A stretch of 64,000 bases of DNA, taken from positions 15,193,656 through 15,257,655 of the forward strand of contig NC_090130.1 in assembly GCF_040581485.1 (NCBI RefSeq), written 5' to 3'. This document shows positions 44,390-53,194 of this stretch, one piece after another. The stretch comes from Linepithema humile. Its lineage: Eukaryota; Arthropoda; Insecta; Hymenoptera; Formicidae. The notes under the pieces were generated by a model. It was given only the letters and a program-made list of their open reading frames with translations, made no database searches and was not told where the DNA came from. Positions within the stretch are counted from its first letter, which is position 1. Every line of letters starts with the position of its first letter. The position numbers and the translations under genes are program-made.

Positions 44390-47029
44390 TTACCTTTTTT
44401 TATGCTTTTCCGGCAACCGGTACGGTCGCGTGTTGGCGGGCGCCGTCCCCGGCCGCGTCGCGATCTCGTGTTTCATCGCCACGGTATGAGTCAGCGGTTC
44501 TCCTTCTATATGAAAGATATCGCTGTACTCTTCACAAATCTTTGCTATTGCCTTTTGCTCTTCCTTATTCAAATGTTCAATTCTTAATGCGTCTCTTATT
44601 TTCTCCAAACGAGACATTGGCTTATCTGTTGCCTTGTTAACTTCAGTATTAAATACTTGAATTCCTGTTTCCGCTTCTAACAATGTTAACTCTACGTGTG
44701 GAGTCTGTATGTCTACCGGCTTATCGGTAGTGTTGATTACGCTTATGACACAACCGTAATCTTGAGCTGTCGTCACGCAACCTCCTATGATAATTCCCGG
44801 CTGCATTTCCAATGCATGCACTATTCCTGTCATATTTTTATTTGTAGTGGCGGATATTATGGTCTCACTTCGTAACTTCAATGTGACTGGTCGGCACGGA
44901 AATAGTTTAAATTTGGTGTCCCCTATCGTTAGTCGCTTAGTGGGGTAGTCCCATTTCATCACGTGCTTTTTAAGGAAATCAACTCCTAATATTCCTTCAT
45001 GACTTATCGGAAAATTGTCCTTCACCACATGCATTTTATGCGTAATAACTTGCCCTTTCAATAGTACGTGAGCCATTATCGTGCCCAACGTTTCGGCCTT
45101 CTGTCCAGTAGCGCCTATTATCATTATCTTTTCATCGTAAACTAAAGTTTCTTCTTTTAAGGTTTTCAATTTAATTAAAGTTATTGCAGCTCCTGTATCT
45201 ACGAGCATAACTGCCCGTGCTGCTCGAATTTCTTGCATAGGTACTGCTATTAAATCTAGATTAAGTTCGGCCTGTGCATATTCGCCTACTGATGCTATCT
45301 GCAATGTTTTTGCGGGTCGTGCTGTTTTTATGTTTGCCTCTTCTCCTTCGCCTTGCTTGGCGTTTTTCCTCGTTCGGGCGTCGTCCTTGTCTGGCCTTCC
45401 ATGCAATGACCAACAGGTATCTTGATTGTGCCCCGATCTTTTGCAATGTTTACAAAACATGTTCATCATGTTGACCTTCTGGCCGCTAGCTCTCGGTAAT
45501 TGATACCGGTTATTATAATTATGAAAGCGTCCTATTCTGCAATCACGCCCTTCATGACCCAATTTGCCGCATTTGATACATTTTAGTATCTTTTCTCTTG
45601 CGCCGTTATTATTACTGAATTTGTTATAATTCCTATTTTCGGAATACGGACTTTGCAATTTTTCTTCAGCCGTCGCTATCGCAATCGCCTCTTGTAGCGT
45701 TTTGTAATTGCGTGCGCGTACTATAGTTTTAATGCTTTCGTTTAGTCCGATTTGGTAGTTTTGTAGCGCTAAGTTTTGTATAGTGGTCTTTATTGTATTT
45801 TTCTCCATGACCGTGAGACTTTTTCCATCGATCATCGCTTCGTAAAGTTTCATCGCGAGCTGATCTGCTCGTGTACCGAAAGCTTGGGCGTTCTCTCCAT
45901 GCTTCTGCTTTAGCGTGTTAAATTCAATTTGCAAGTGCGTTATACTCTTATGAGTTGTATATCCTGCTTCTATTTCTCGTTTTAATTGCACGAACGTTTG
46001 AATATCTCTTGTTTGAAAATCGAGCAAGACCTTTCCCTTTAACTTAGTACACAGTATCGCCTTCAGCAACTGTAATTCTTCCAAAGGGTCTATACTTTCC
46101 ACCGCGTAAGTACTCGCGCTGAGGAACTCTTGTATTTTAGCCTGTGACGTTCCGTCAATCTCTGGGATTAAGCTTCGCGCTTCTTTTAGTTGCATATACC
46201 CATGCATGGCTATCGGCCTATTTCGTATATCCGACATACCCCGTCCGTATGCTACATCCGCGTTATCAGTTACGCGCCTAGTAGTCAGTGGTACATTCAA
46301 TTCTCGTTGGCCCGGTATAGCTAAGAGCCGTTGCTGCCACTCTTGCTGTTGCCCCCGTACGTTTTCTATTTGTTCGTGGAATTGCTCTTGCATTTCGGTC
46401 AACTGTTGTCTTATTTCGCGCACAAAGTCCATCATTGTATCTGTTAGCTCTGAGTTTCGCGTCGCGTCTTCAGTTTTTGCCCCTGCGTTTTGCGTCATTT
46501 CCTTTCTTAGTAACTCAATATCCCGGTCGATTTCTGACTCGGTAGTCTTCGGTAATTCTTGATCATTATTCATTTTTACTTCGGTGCGGAACTCGTCTGG
46601 GTCGAAAACGCAACTATCATAAGATGTGAGTGCGAACTCACTGTATTCCGATACGTGACTCGGAGTTCTACTTGGCAGATGCCTACTTTGTCGCGGTTTT
46701 TTGTCCTCGCGAGTAGCTTTCAAAGCACTGTCGAGCCCTAGCAATGTACGATTGCGCTCAACGGTTGGTTTTTTCGAAATGGTATCTGTGTTCGCGTCTC
46801 CGGTACTTTGCTTCTTATTTCCAGTTTTCTTTCCTGTCGTCTTACTACGTTGTTCGCTTACGCTCAACGCTCGTTGATCTTGGTTGCGGATCAACCGAGA
46901 TTGGTTTGGTTGGGATTCTACGATTACGCGCTTTTCCTCTCCGTTCGCGGAACTATCTAACGCCTCACTATGACTTCGGTCGTCGTTCAACCAAAATTGG
47001 AAGCCTAATTTCTCTCGTTTCCCGGACAT
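44390..47029 (-). CDS. gag: Gag-protease fusion with the start of reverse transcriptase
   Basis: This is a single 879-residue frame. The N-terminal part is polar with coiled-coil character, followed by the capsid-like region. Two zinc knuckles are visible, CIKCGKLGHEGRDC (about residue 486) and CKHCKRSGHNQDTC (about 530). A retroviral-type aspartic protease has its catalytic motif VDTGAAITLI at about residue 610 and the downstream IIGATGQ. The frame then enters the first segment of reverse transcriptase (EEYSDIFHIEGEPL) and stops at 44390. Gag packages the RNA and the protease matures it. The missing remainder of Pol marks this copy as defective. Confidence 0.88.
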   Translation of the reverse strand: MSGKREKLGFQFWLNDDRSHSEALDSSANGEEKRVIVESQPNQSRLIRNQDQRALSVSEQRSKTTGKKTGNKKQSTGDANTDTISKKPTVERNRTLLGLDSALKATREDKKPRQSRHLPSRTPSHVSEYSEFALTSYDSCVFDPDEFRTEVKMNNDQELPKTTESEIDRDIELLRKEMTQNAGAKTEDATRNSELTDTMMDFVREIRQQLTEMQEQFHEQIENVRGQQQEWQQRLLAIPGQRELNVPLTTRRVTDNADVAYGRGMSDIRNRPIAMHGYMQLKEARSLIPEIDGTSQAKIQEFLSASTYAVESIDPLEELQLLKAILCTKLKGKVLLDFQTRDIQTFVQLKREIEAGYTTHKSITHLQIEFNTLKQKHGENAQAFGTRADQLAMKLYEAMIDGKSLTVMEKNTIKTTIQNLALQNYQIGLNESIKTIVRARNYKTLQEAIAIATAEEKLQSPYSENRNYNKFSNNNGAREKILKCIKCGKLGHEGRDCRIGRFHNYNNRYQLPRASGQKVNMMNMFCKHCKRSGHNQDTCWSLHGRPDKDDARTRKNAKQGEGEEANIKTARPAKTLQIASVGEYAQAELNLDLIAVPMQEIRAARAVMLVDTGAAITLIKLKTLKEETLVYDEKIMIIGATGQKAETLGTIMAHVLLKGQVITHKMHVVKDNFPISHEGILGVDFLKKHVMKWDYPTKRLTIGDTKFKLFPCRPVTLKLRSETIISATTNKNMTGIVHALEMQPGIIIGGCVTTAQDYGCVISVINTTDKPVDIQTPHVELTLLEAETGIQVFNTEVNKATDKPMSRLEKIRDALRIEHLNKEEQKAIAKICEEYSDIFHIEGEPLTHTVAMKHEIATRPGTAPANTRPYRLPEKHKKR

Positions 47030-47371
47030 TCGCTTTTTCTAATATTATTTCTTATTATCGACTTACATTAGGCCGCTCGCTCGCATGATGCACGCTGCTG
47101 GTTAGCTGATCCGTTGTTGAGGTAGGTCGCGATCCTTGCCTGTCGTCGTCCTCTCGGGTTACGCTGACTCAGCTTGGTCGTTGCTCCGCCAGGCACCTTT
47201 CCGCCGCTTTGTTGCCCGGACTGTCGTCGCCTTGTGAATCCAGGCGATTTTCCACACTGCCTTCTCACCTCACTTTTGTAGCTCCAGGTGATAGATTCTC
47301 TCAGTGGTCCCTCTGTTACCACTGCCGATATCCGATCATCGGGTGTCCAGAATGAACTTCGGTAATTGCGG

Positions 47372-47393
47372 ATCCCACCGCTGCCACCAAATT
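47372..47393 (-). promoter_or_regulatory. Primer-binding site of the LTR element
   Basis: Just inside the 5' LTR the minus strand reads TTTGGTGGCAGCGGTGGGAT. A TGG-starting block a few bases from the LTR is where a host tRNA 3' end primes reverse transcription. I do not assign the tRNA. Confidence 0.6.
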
Positions 47394-47395
47394 TA

Positions 47396-47846
47396 TGTTG
47401 CGAGTCTTTCCGATCGCAACCGTAAGTTCGAGATCCGCTTGGGGAACGGGACGTACTGCTTAGAGGTGTGGAATAACTGGACGCAAACCTTGCCTCGAAC
47501 AATTTATTTAATCACTCACAAACCGCCAGGACGGTGTTAGATTTCCGTGAGCCGTGTACGGACACGGGGAAACGAGTCGGTGTATTCGCGTATCGTAAAC
47601 TGAATCCGTCGCTGCTTGCGCGCGACTGTATTTATACGAATCGGCAATCAAGAGTTTTGTAATATTATTGATATGTTATTGTTGATATTTCTCGGATTGC
47701 TGATTCGTGTCACCTTGAATCCGAGGTTGTTTCTCTGCAGCCTCATCGTTATTCTTTATTTGCTAAATAATTCTTTCTTAGTATTTTTATTTTGGTATTT
47801 AACTTAATTAACCTTATAGCGACACGTTGTGTTACGACACACAACA
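47396..47846 (-). repeat. 5' LTR with promoter role
   Basis: This is the upstream repeat for the minus-strand transcript. By position it should contain the promoter and the start of the RNA. I did not assign a TATA box with confidence. It matches 41791-42241 over its full length as far as I can read. Confidence 0.92.
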
Positions 47847-48485
47847 CCATAAGTACTAAAAATAATCTTAACTTTACACCAAAAATAAGAATTTTTCAAT
47901 AAAAAATGTATCAATATTATAAAAATAAAAACTTACATTTATATGTTTTCTTAAATTTGCAGTTGAAGTTTTACTTGCATGAATAATTTTCTTGCCAATG
48001 CAAATTTTACATAGAAATGCCCAGTTTTTTTCGTTTCCAAGATTTTTCTGTAACTCGAATATTTCTGCATATGCTGGCCATGGCATTTTACATTCTTTCT
48101 CCGAAGATTGAGATGCCTCCTCATCCATTACCTGAATTTTTTATATTTAAAACTGTACACAATTCACTGTTTGAAACGTTACGTTTAAACATTATGTAGT
48201 GCTATCCCATGAGCGCAGCACGTGGTATGCACAATTTTATCCTCCGGACTGCGCTAGGAATCAGACGCAATAACACAGCGACTTACCTCAACAACATTTG
48301 TTATGAATAAAGTTTGGACACTAGCTCTGATGATTGCAATTGATCGCAATTGATCGCAATTGATCGCAATTGATAGGATTAGATTGTTGCTCGATTTTAA
48401 CATTAACCGTCGTCTTGTCTGTTATACTGATATATCTAATATGGCATCATGTTGACACGCATTCACATACTAAGAGGCCTTTATG

Positions 48486-48632
48486 ACTTCTCCACACAGA
48501 ACGCGGAAACGGTTGCCGCGCGGCAAGAAACAACGCATACCAATAAACTTAGCTTTCAGAAAAACAGTACACTGATTGGCTATTGCGTCGCTTCTTGCCG
48601 CACGACAACCGTTTCCACGTTCTGTGTGCAGA
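48486..48632. repeat. Palindromic insertion near the hAT right end
   Basis: Inverted arms around CACACAGAACGCGGAAACGG and the inverse at 48606-48630 enclose a short AT-rich loop. Only the arms are supported; no duplication was identified. Confidence 0.6.
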
Positions 48633-48646
48633 ATCCATTAGATTAA

Positions 48647-48791
48647 GGGCCTATCCAGACAAACTTGCATAATCGCATAAACATATGCATAAGGAAATTG
48701 ATTGTCCATTTCCTTATGCATTTGCTTATGGACCAATCAATTTTCTTATGCATTTGTTTATGCGACTATGCAAGTTTGTCTGGATAGGCCC
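48647..48791. mobile_element. MITE with 3-bp TAA duplication
   Basis: Ends GGGCCTATCCAGACAAACTT and their complement form a hairpin of 145 bp, flanked by TAA at 48644-48646 and 48792-48794. A 3-bp TWA duplication is typical of PIF/Harbinger-mobilised MITEs. Confidence 0.7.
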
Positions 48792-48995
48792 TAATTCTTA
48801 CAATTAATACAACCGTATATAGAATATTAAATTAACTGTTAGATTAGTTACTAGTTACCATAAATATGTAACTAAGTTAAGTTACAGTTATAGATGAAGA
48901 AAAAGGAACGAAGTTAAGTTATAGTTACCAAAAAAAATAACTGTAACTGTAACTTCGTTACAAGTAACGAGTTACTTCCCAACTCTGGATCTGAC

Positions 48996-49145
48996 TTTCA
49001 ATCATGTAACTATTCTCCTAGGGTAGAAAGATGAAAAGTGAAAACTTTTACGAAAATTCGACAATTCTATTTATTAAATCACGTAAAACTTTTCACTTAT
49101 TATGTTTCCGTTATAGAAGAAAAGTTACATGATTGAAAGCCAGTT
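48996..49145. repeat. Short palindrome abutting the hAT insertion
   Basis: CTTTCAATCATGTAAC at about 48995 and its complement at about 49124-49140 enclose about 110 bp. The hAT element inserted at or beside its left end. Confidence 0.5.
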
Positions 49146-49406
49146 AATAGTTTATAGTTACAAAAAGTTTATATATGGTTCAATTTTTAATTCTTAACTT
49201 TATTGAAAACTTGTTTTTTTTTTTACAAAGTTTAAACATGTACAAAAATAATATAATATTATATATTAACATATAATAATAAAGTTTTATAGAGTTAAAA
49301 ATTTAAAGTTATAGTTAAAGTTTTAACAATATAAAGAATTTGAAAAAAATATAATAACTAATTGATATAGTTACTCTTTGGTATAGTTACTGAAATAAAA
49401 AATTTT

Positions 49407-50452
49407 TTAATTTGTGGATTTTGCTCTCTCTTTTCTTCCTCCTTCTCTGTCCCCACTTTCTGCAAGAAACTTCGAAATTTTTTGAAGAATTTCACTTCTT
49501 GATACGTCTTGTAATTTTTTTGAAACAATCTCTAAAAACGAAAAATATAAATAAGTTTATTACTAAACTGTACGTACAAATTTTTGATTCCAAACTTATT
49601 TCTTAATTGTTAATCTTATTTGTTATTATAATCTTATTTGTTAATATAAGAAATCTATATGCTTTGTATTAGATATTCAGAATGAAAAAAATATAATTCT
49701 TAAAATTTAAAATTATATCAATTATATCAATGTATTTATATATATATATAAACATATATAGAGCGATATATGTCGACATATTACTATAAATTTCAGTAAA
49801 AAAATAGAAAAGTATATGTTTCATATGTATTGCATTTTTTATGTAAAATTAAAAAAAATTTTTTTCAATTTTGTTAGTATTTTTATATAAATTTTTAGAA
49901 ATATTTTTATTAATTAAAAAAAACTTACCAAATACTGCAGCAGCAACTTTGGTTGCAGAAAAGTCACGCTTTTTTTGTTTACCGCAACCACTAAAGTGTA
50001 TTGAAACAGTCTTCTTCATAAGCAACTTCATTACTGATGGCACTAATTCCTTCACTGTTTCTCCAGAAGCAAGGTTGAGATACTTTACCTAAAAATAAAA
50101 ATTATTCGCAGAACAAGAATATTTGTTAAACTTAATAAAAATTGAAATTTTTGAAATAGACTAATAGTTTTGAATGTTATGTAACTAATTTTTTAATATT
50201 ATATTAACATAATTAATAATAATAATAATTTTTTGTGTTTATTTCTTCCTTTAATGGCAAATATAATCTAATATAAAATATGCTCTTGTATTATATTGGA
50301 ATTATGTATATAATTTAGTTTAGTAGGTATATATATATATATTTTTTTTTGTTTTTTATTTTTTTATGTTTTCTTACCAAAGATATAAAGTCTTCCTCAG
50401 AATTTATCAAACATTGATCAATTTCATCAGTAGTTATACTATGCCGGTTCTA
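49407..50452 (-). pseudogene. DUF4806-like gene fragment, three 3' exons
   Basis: Three minus-strand exons with GT-AG borders can be placed: about 50378-50452 (DEIDQCLINSEEDFISLV), 49929-50088 (LNLASGETVKELVPSVMKLL, then SGCGKQKKRDFSATKVAA) and 49407-49531 (LQDVSRSEILQKISKFLAES, stop at 49407). The pattern matches the C-terminal DUF4806 domain of proteins of unknown function that are common, often transposon-borne, in ants. The 5'-most exon ends abruptly at about 50,452, where G-rich sequence of different character begins, so the gene looks cut by the viral insertion on its right. Confidence 0.6.
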
Positions 50453-50690
50453 ACCCAGGGGCAATGAGGGGGGGTGCGGGTGAAGAGGGGAAGAGGGGTA
50501 TCAGATAACAGTGGAGGGGGTAATGACGTCATCGTTTTGGAGGAGAGGGGGTAATTTAGGAGTGGTGGGGGGTATCAGATAACAATAATTCCTGGAAGTG
50601 GGGGATTTCCGGGATTCCCGAAAGAGATAAGATAAGGATTGTTAATACAAACATGAGTCGTCGAGAGATAAGGATTCCTGGAAGAGATAG
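50453..50690. other. G-rich putative terminal region of the viral element
   Basis: The + strand is strongly G-rich, with runs of G, a perfect CRE palindrome TGACGTCA at about 50525, and two copies of GGGGTATCAGATAACA about 70 bp apart. It has no coding character. Its position suggests the left terminal repeat, but that is inference. Confidence 0.45.
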
Positions 50691-50940
50691 GGATTCCGAG
50701 AACTGTTTAGATCCTTTGGTTTTTCTCTGCGCATCAAAGTGGAGCGCCATGTTGTCGGAATGTATCATTGTTAAAGGATTCCGAGAACTGTTTAGATCCT
50801 TTGGTTTTTCTCTGCGCATCAAAGTGGAGCGCCATGTTGTCGGAATGTATCATTGTTAAAGGATTCCGAGAACTGTTTAGATTCTTTGGTTTTTCTCTGC
50901 GCATCAAAGTGGAGCGCCATGTTGTCGGAATGCATCATCG
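50691..50940. repeat. Three tandem copies of an 85-bp repeat
   Basis: Near-identical copies start at 50691, 50776 and 50861, each beginning GGATTCCGAGAACTGTTTAG and including GGAGCGCCATGTTGTCGG. The third carries a few substitutions. The array ends about 20 bp before a TATA box and 60 bp before the ATG at 51001, a position that suits an enhancer or upstream activating repeat. Confidence 0.92.
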
Positions 50941-50960
50941 CAATGTTTATACAATAAGGG

Positions 50961-50996
50961 TATATAAGGCCCGCGAAGAACGAGTGGTATAACAGT
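50961..50996 (+). promoter_or_regulatory. TATA box plus CAGT initiator for the 51001 gene
   Basis: TATATAAGG at 50961 is followed 33 bases on (start of TATA to A of the initiator) by CAGT at 50993-50996, five bases before the ATG. TATA plus CAGT is a classic arthropod RNA polymerase II core promoter, also used by baculovirus early genes. Confidence 0.75.
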
Positions 50997-51000
50997 CGAA

Positions 51001-51600
51001 ATGTTCATCGCACTCTCGGATGAACGCGATATTCTCAATTTAACAGCAGCGGAGTTAGAATTTGTGCCAAAGGTGATTTTATTAAGCAAGTTTGCTCGGT
51101 TCGTGGACCAAGTGTGGGAGAAACTTCCGGAACACGTAAGAGTGGACCCGGAAGTGCAGGGTTACCGTCGGTGCAAGGAACATCACAATCAACCGTGGCA
51201 GCGCGACCACATCGACGGACCCGCGCCATACGTTAAAGATTGCACTCTGTGCGAATTAGGTGAGAAAAATATCTCTAAAAATAGAAAGTGAGAAATATTC
51301 AGCGAGTAGATATTTAGGTGTATTGTAAAATGTTTCAGGATCACCACGATGCGACAGCCGAGGAGTCTCGTCGAACTCGCCAGGAAGGTCATAAACCAGA
51401 ACGTCGCAAGCAGATACCTATTGAGCGATCTACCGCTTCCGGAGAAGTATATTCGACAATTGTATCAGACGTATGGTCGGGATCGCTTCGAAAAATTGTT
51501 ATCAAAATGTAAGACGCAAGTCGAGTACTTAGGCATCGTACAATTGATGTGTTATGTCGATGCCGACGAAATGTCGGAAATGTTTGTATGCGAATATTGA
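51001..51600 (+). CDS. Accessory gene with SOCS-box-like C-terminal ORF
   Basis: The first part (51001-51259) encodes about 86 residues with helices and a Cys/His-rich tail (CKEHH, then DCTLCEL), possibly zinc-binding. A GT at 51260 and an AG at 51338 outline a 79-nt intron. The second part, open from the ATG at 51349 to 51600, encodes 83 residues. It contains SLVELARKVI, which fits the elongin-BC box consensus, then LSDLPLPEKYIRQLY, close to a cullin-5 box, so together a SOCS box. In known proteins this recruits a CRL5 ubiquitin ligase. With the obvious splice the two parts fall in different frames, so either another splice is used or this copy is broken. AATAAA follows the stop at 51601. 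The function is inferred from the motif alone. Confidence 0.6.
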
Positions 51601-52320
51601 AATAAAAAATTTTTATATTTAAAATGTAAGTTTTTTTTATCATCATCCCGCTGTAGTAATATAAGAGAACGCGTCGATTGTACCGACTTATCGCGAGTCA
51701 AGTTACACCGTTGTAGCGGACCATTTAAATAAACAATTTCAAAAGTTTTATTAAAATAAACTTATTCATATTAAATAAAAATAATTTGAATTATTATATA
51801 TATTCCTGTGCCTCATCTTATTCATTGACCTATCCTACCGCGAGATAAGCGACAGATCATATGTCACGAGGATCGTATAACTGAGGTGGAATAAAAGTCG
51901 TACGATATAAATCATTTTTTTTCTTTTATTTACGACGAATGATATAGAGTGAAATAATTAAGTTATACATTAGTAGTATATGGCAGGTATGGGGCGTCAC
52001 AACAAACCCCCACCACCTACCCCATATTTGACCCACTGACCTACATTTGGTCTGGCGTCAAAACAAATGACGTCACAGGGAGGGGAGGGGGAAAAGATGG
52101 CGGCAGTGGGTCCAACATGGCGGACGTCTACAAGATGGCGGCTGTTGACAAGATGGCGGCTGTTGACAAGTGATTTTTATTTTTCGGAATTGAGAAAATC
52201 CAAGCTGGGTTCGAACCTGGATCGCTGGATTTCTAGTCCTGGTCCTAGTCTGCTGGGCTACCTATACATCTAATGATAGTAAAATGGTGTGTCGTATTTA
52301 TGGCTATGGGACCTGGCAGG
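51601..52320. other. Intergenic stretch with tRNA-like remnant
   Basis: After AATAAA at 51601 the sequence is AT-rich to about 51960. It then has a C-rich block, a TGACGTCA site at about 52068, two copies of CAAGATGGCGGCTGTTGA at about 52131-52168, and a tRNA-like sequence on the minus strand. No protein gene is supported. Confidence 0.5.
52197..52270 (-). pseudogene. tRNA-like sequence, Ser(AGA)-like loop, degenerate
   Basis: The minus strand has an A-box-like TAGCCCAGCAGAC, an anticodon-type loop CTAGAAA whose middle would read AGA, and a B-box GGTTCGAACCC at conventional spacing. The acceptor arms do not pair and the T-stem is imperfect, so it is unlikely to be a working tRNA. It may be a tRNA-derived promoter relic. 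Confidence 0.35.
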
Positions 52321-52612
52321 GAAGGGATGTATATATGGTGGGACCGCGTCTATATGATGTACCCCGGACTCTCTGGCAGGTATGGAACATATAAACAAAC
52401 GGCGTCGCACAGTCGCCTCTAGTCTGCGAAGGGAAGGGATGTATATATGTTGGGGCCGTGTCTATACGAGGTACCCCGGACTCTCTGGCAGGTATGGAGC
52501 ATGTAAACAAACGACGTCACACAGTCACCTCTAGTCTGCGAAGGGAAGGGATGTATATATGTTGGGGCCGCGTCTATACGAGGCACCCCGGACTCTCTGA
52601 CACGTATAGCGA
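52321..52612. repeat. Tandem 112-bp repeat, about 2.6 copies
   Basis: Units starting GAAGGGATGTATATATG lie at 52321, 52433 and 52545, an exact 112-bp period. Each contains CCCCGGACTCTCTG, and the complete units contain an ACGTC block (GACGTC in the second). Apparent open frames across the array are periodic artefacts. Confidence 0.9.
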
Positions 52613-52923
52613 ACAAAAGAATGACGTCGCAGCGACGAATGATCATGCGACTTTTAGTTTGATATTTGGTGTGATGGTTAATGGGTCGAGCGCGCGATAT
52701 TGCGTGAACGGGGTGAGCGTCAGCCACCCGTTTTCGCAGATTAAACGTGCTGTAAGAATTGACGATGGCGAGTGGAGCGTGCAGGAACATGCAAAAAGGG
52801 AAGGAAACAAATGCAAGAAATGAAATACAAAAATATGTTTATTTGCAACAATTTTTCTTAAAAGTACATGGTCGAACGTTATAGACAAAAATATTTTATT
52901 TATTTGGAGAGTATTCAGAGAGT
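52613..52923. other. Short stretch with a weak ORF, no confident gene
   Basis: An open + frame reaches TGA at 52821-52823, but most of its length comes from the tandem repeat to its left and I recognise no domain. A 17-nt word AATGAAATACAAAAATx at about 52818 is nearly repeated at about 54888, upstream of the minus-strand gene, perhaps a shared end signal. Confidence 0.35.
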
Positions 52924-53152
52924 CAGTGGCGTAGCTAGGAAAGAGTTTCGGGGAGGGCTATAGCTTTAATTTGTTACAAATTATCACTATTAATTAGACA
53001 CATCTGCACGGTATATTACCCACACTTAGCGCGACCCAGAGCCAACGACGGGGACGTGATGGGTTCTGGCTCCATTTTACTTTTTTTTTGTTTTTGAGTA
53101 ATTTTATTTTTTTTAATTTTTTATTTATTATTTTTATCTTTTTTTTGTTTTA

Positions 53153-53194
<42 letters not shown>

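Larger units (their letters stand above)
41791..47846 (-). mobile_element. Gypsy/errantivirus-like LTR retrotransposon, pol-deleted
   Basis: Two LTRs of 451 bp (41791-42241 and 47396-47846), beginning TGTTG and ending CAACA, appear identical on reading. They are flanked by the 4-mer CCAT (41787-41790 and 47847-47850). A 4-bp duplication and an env gene fit the errantivirus group of Ty3/gypsy. Genes read on the minus strand: Gag-protease, a remnant of the integrase C-terminus, then Env. The region for reverse transcriptase, RNase H and integrase core is absent, so this copy cannot move alone. Identical LTRs imply a very recent insertion. Confidence 0.9.
38028..48128 (-). pseudogene. hAT-family transposase, seven exons, split by an LTR element
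   Basis: Exons on the minus strand: 47937-48128 (BED zinc finger, CKIC and LRKH), 40423-40820, 40157-40331, 39351-39680, 38829-38970, 38579-38754 and 38028-38488, all with GT-AG borders. The second exon has the first catalytic Asp in TTADLWS. The fourth has HHRCVSHTLNLV. The last has the dimerisation signature LPSSASVERMFSVGGSVITP. In the third exon an in-frame TAA lies near 40170, and sequence that normally carries the second catalytic Asp appears to be missing. The catalytic core is therefore broken, although the exons otherwise look well preserved. Total length is about 620 codons, normal for the family. Confidence 0.8.
37224..48987 (-). mobile_element. hAT transposon carrying a nested LTR element
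   Basis: Terminal repeats CAGGGTTGGGAAAGTTA (left) and CAGAGTTGGGAAGTAAC (right, read inward) are flanked by the identical 8-mer GATCTGAC at 37216-37223 and 48988-48995. The transposase is on the minus strand in seven exons. A complete LTR retrotransposon (41791-47846) lies in the first transposase intron, so the hAT element alone is about 5.7 kb. Two palindromes near the right end (48486-48632 and 48647-48791) are later insertions. Confidence 0.88.

Noticed and set aside
49849..50092. Plus-strand frame of 73 codons
   Set aside because: It is antisense to the DUF4806-like exon, which has proper splice borders on the minus strand.
50653..50992. Repeated short frames with the same peptide
   Set aside because: They come from the 85-bp tandem repeat and precede the TATA box.
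50691..52612. Possible CRISPR array
   Set aside because: The repeats are 85 and 112 bp, directly adjacent, without spacers, and the genome is eukaryotic.
52067..52823. Frames of 68-123 codons on both strands
   Set aside because: Most of their length is read from the 112-bp tandem repeat, giving periodic sequence, and no domain is recognisable.
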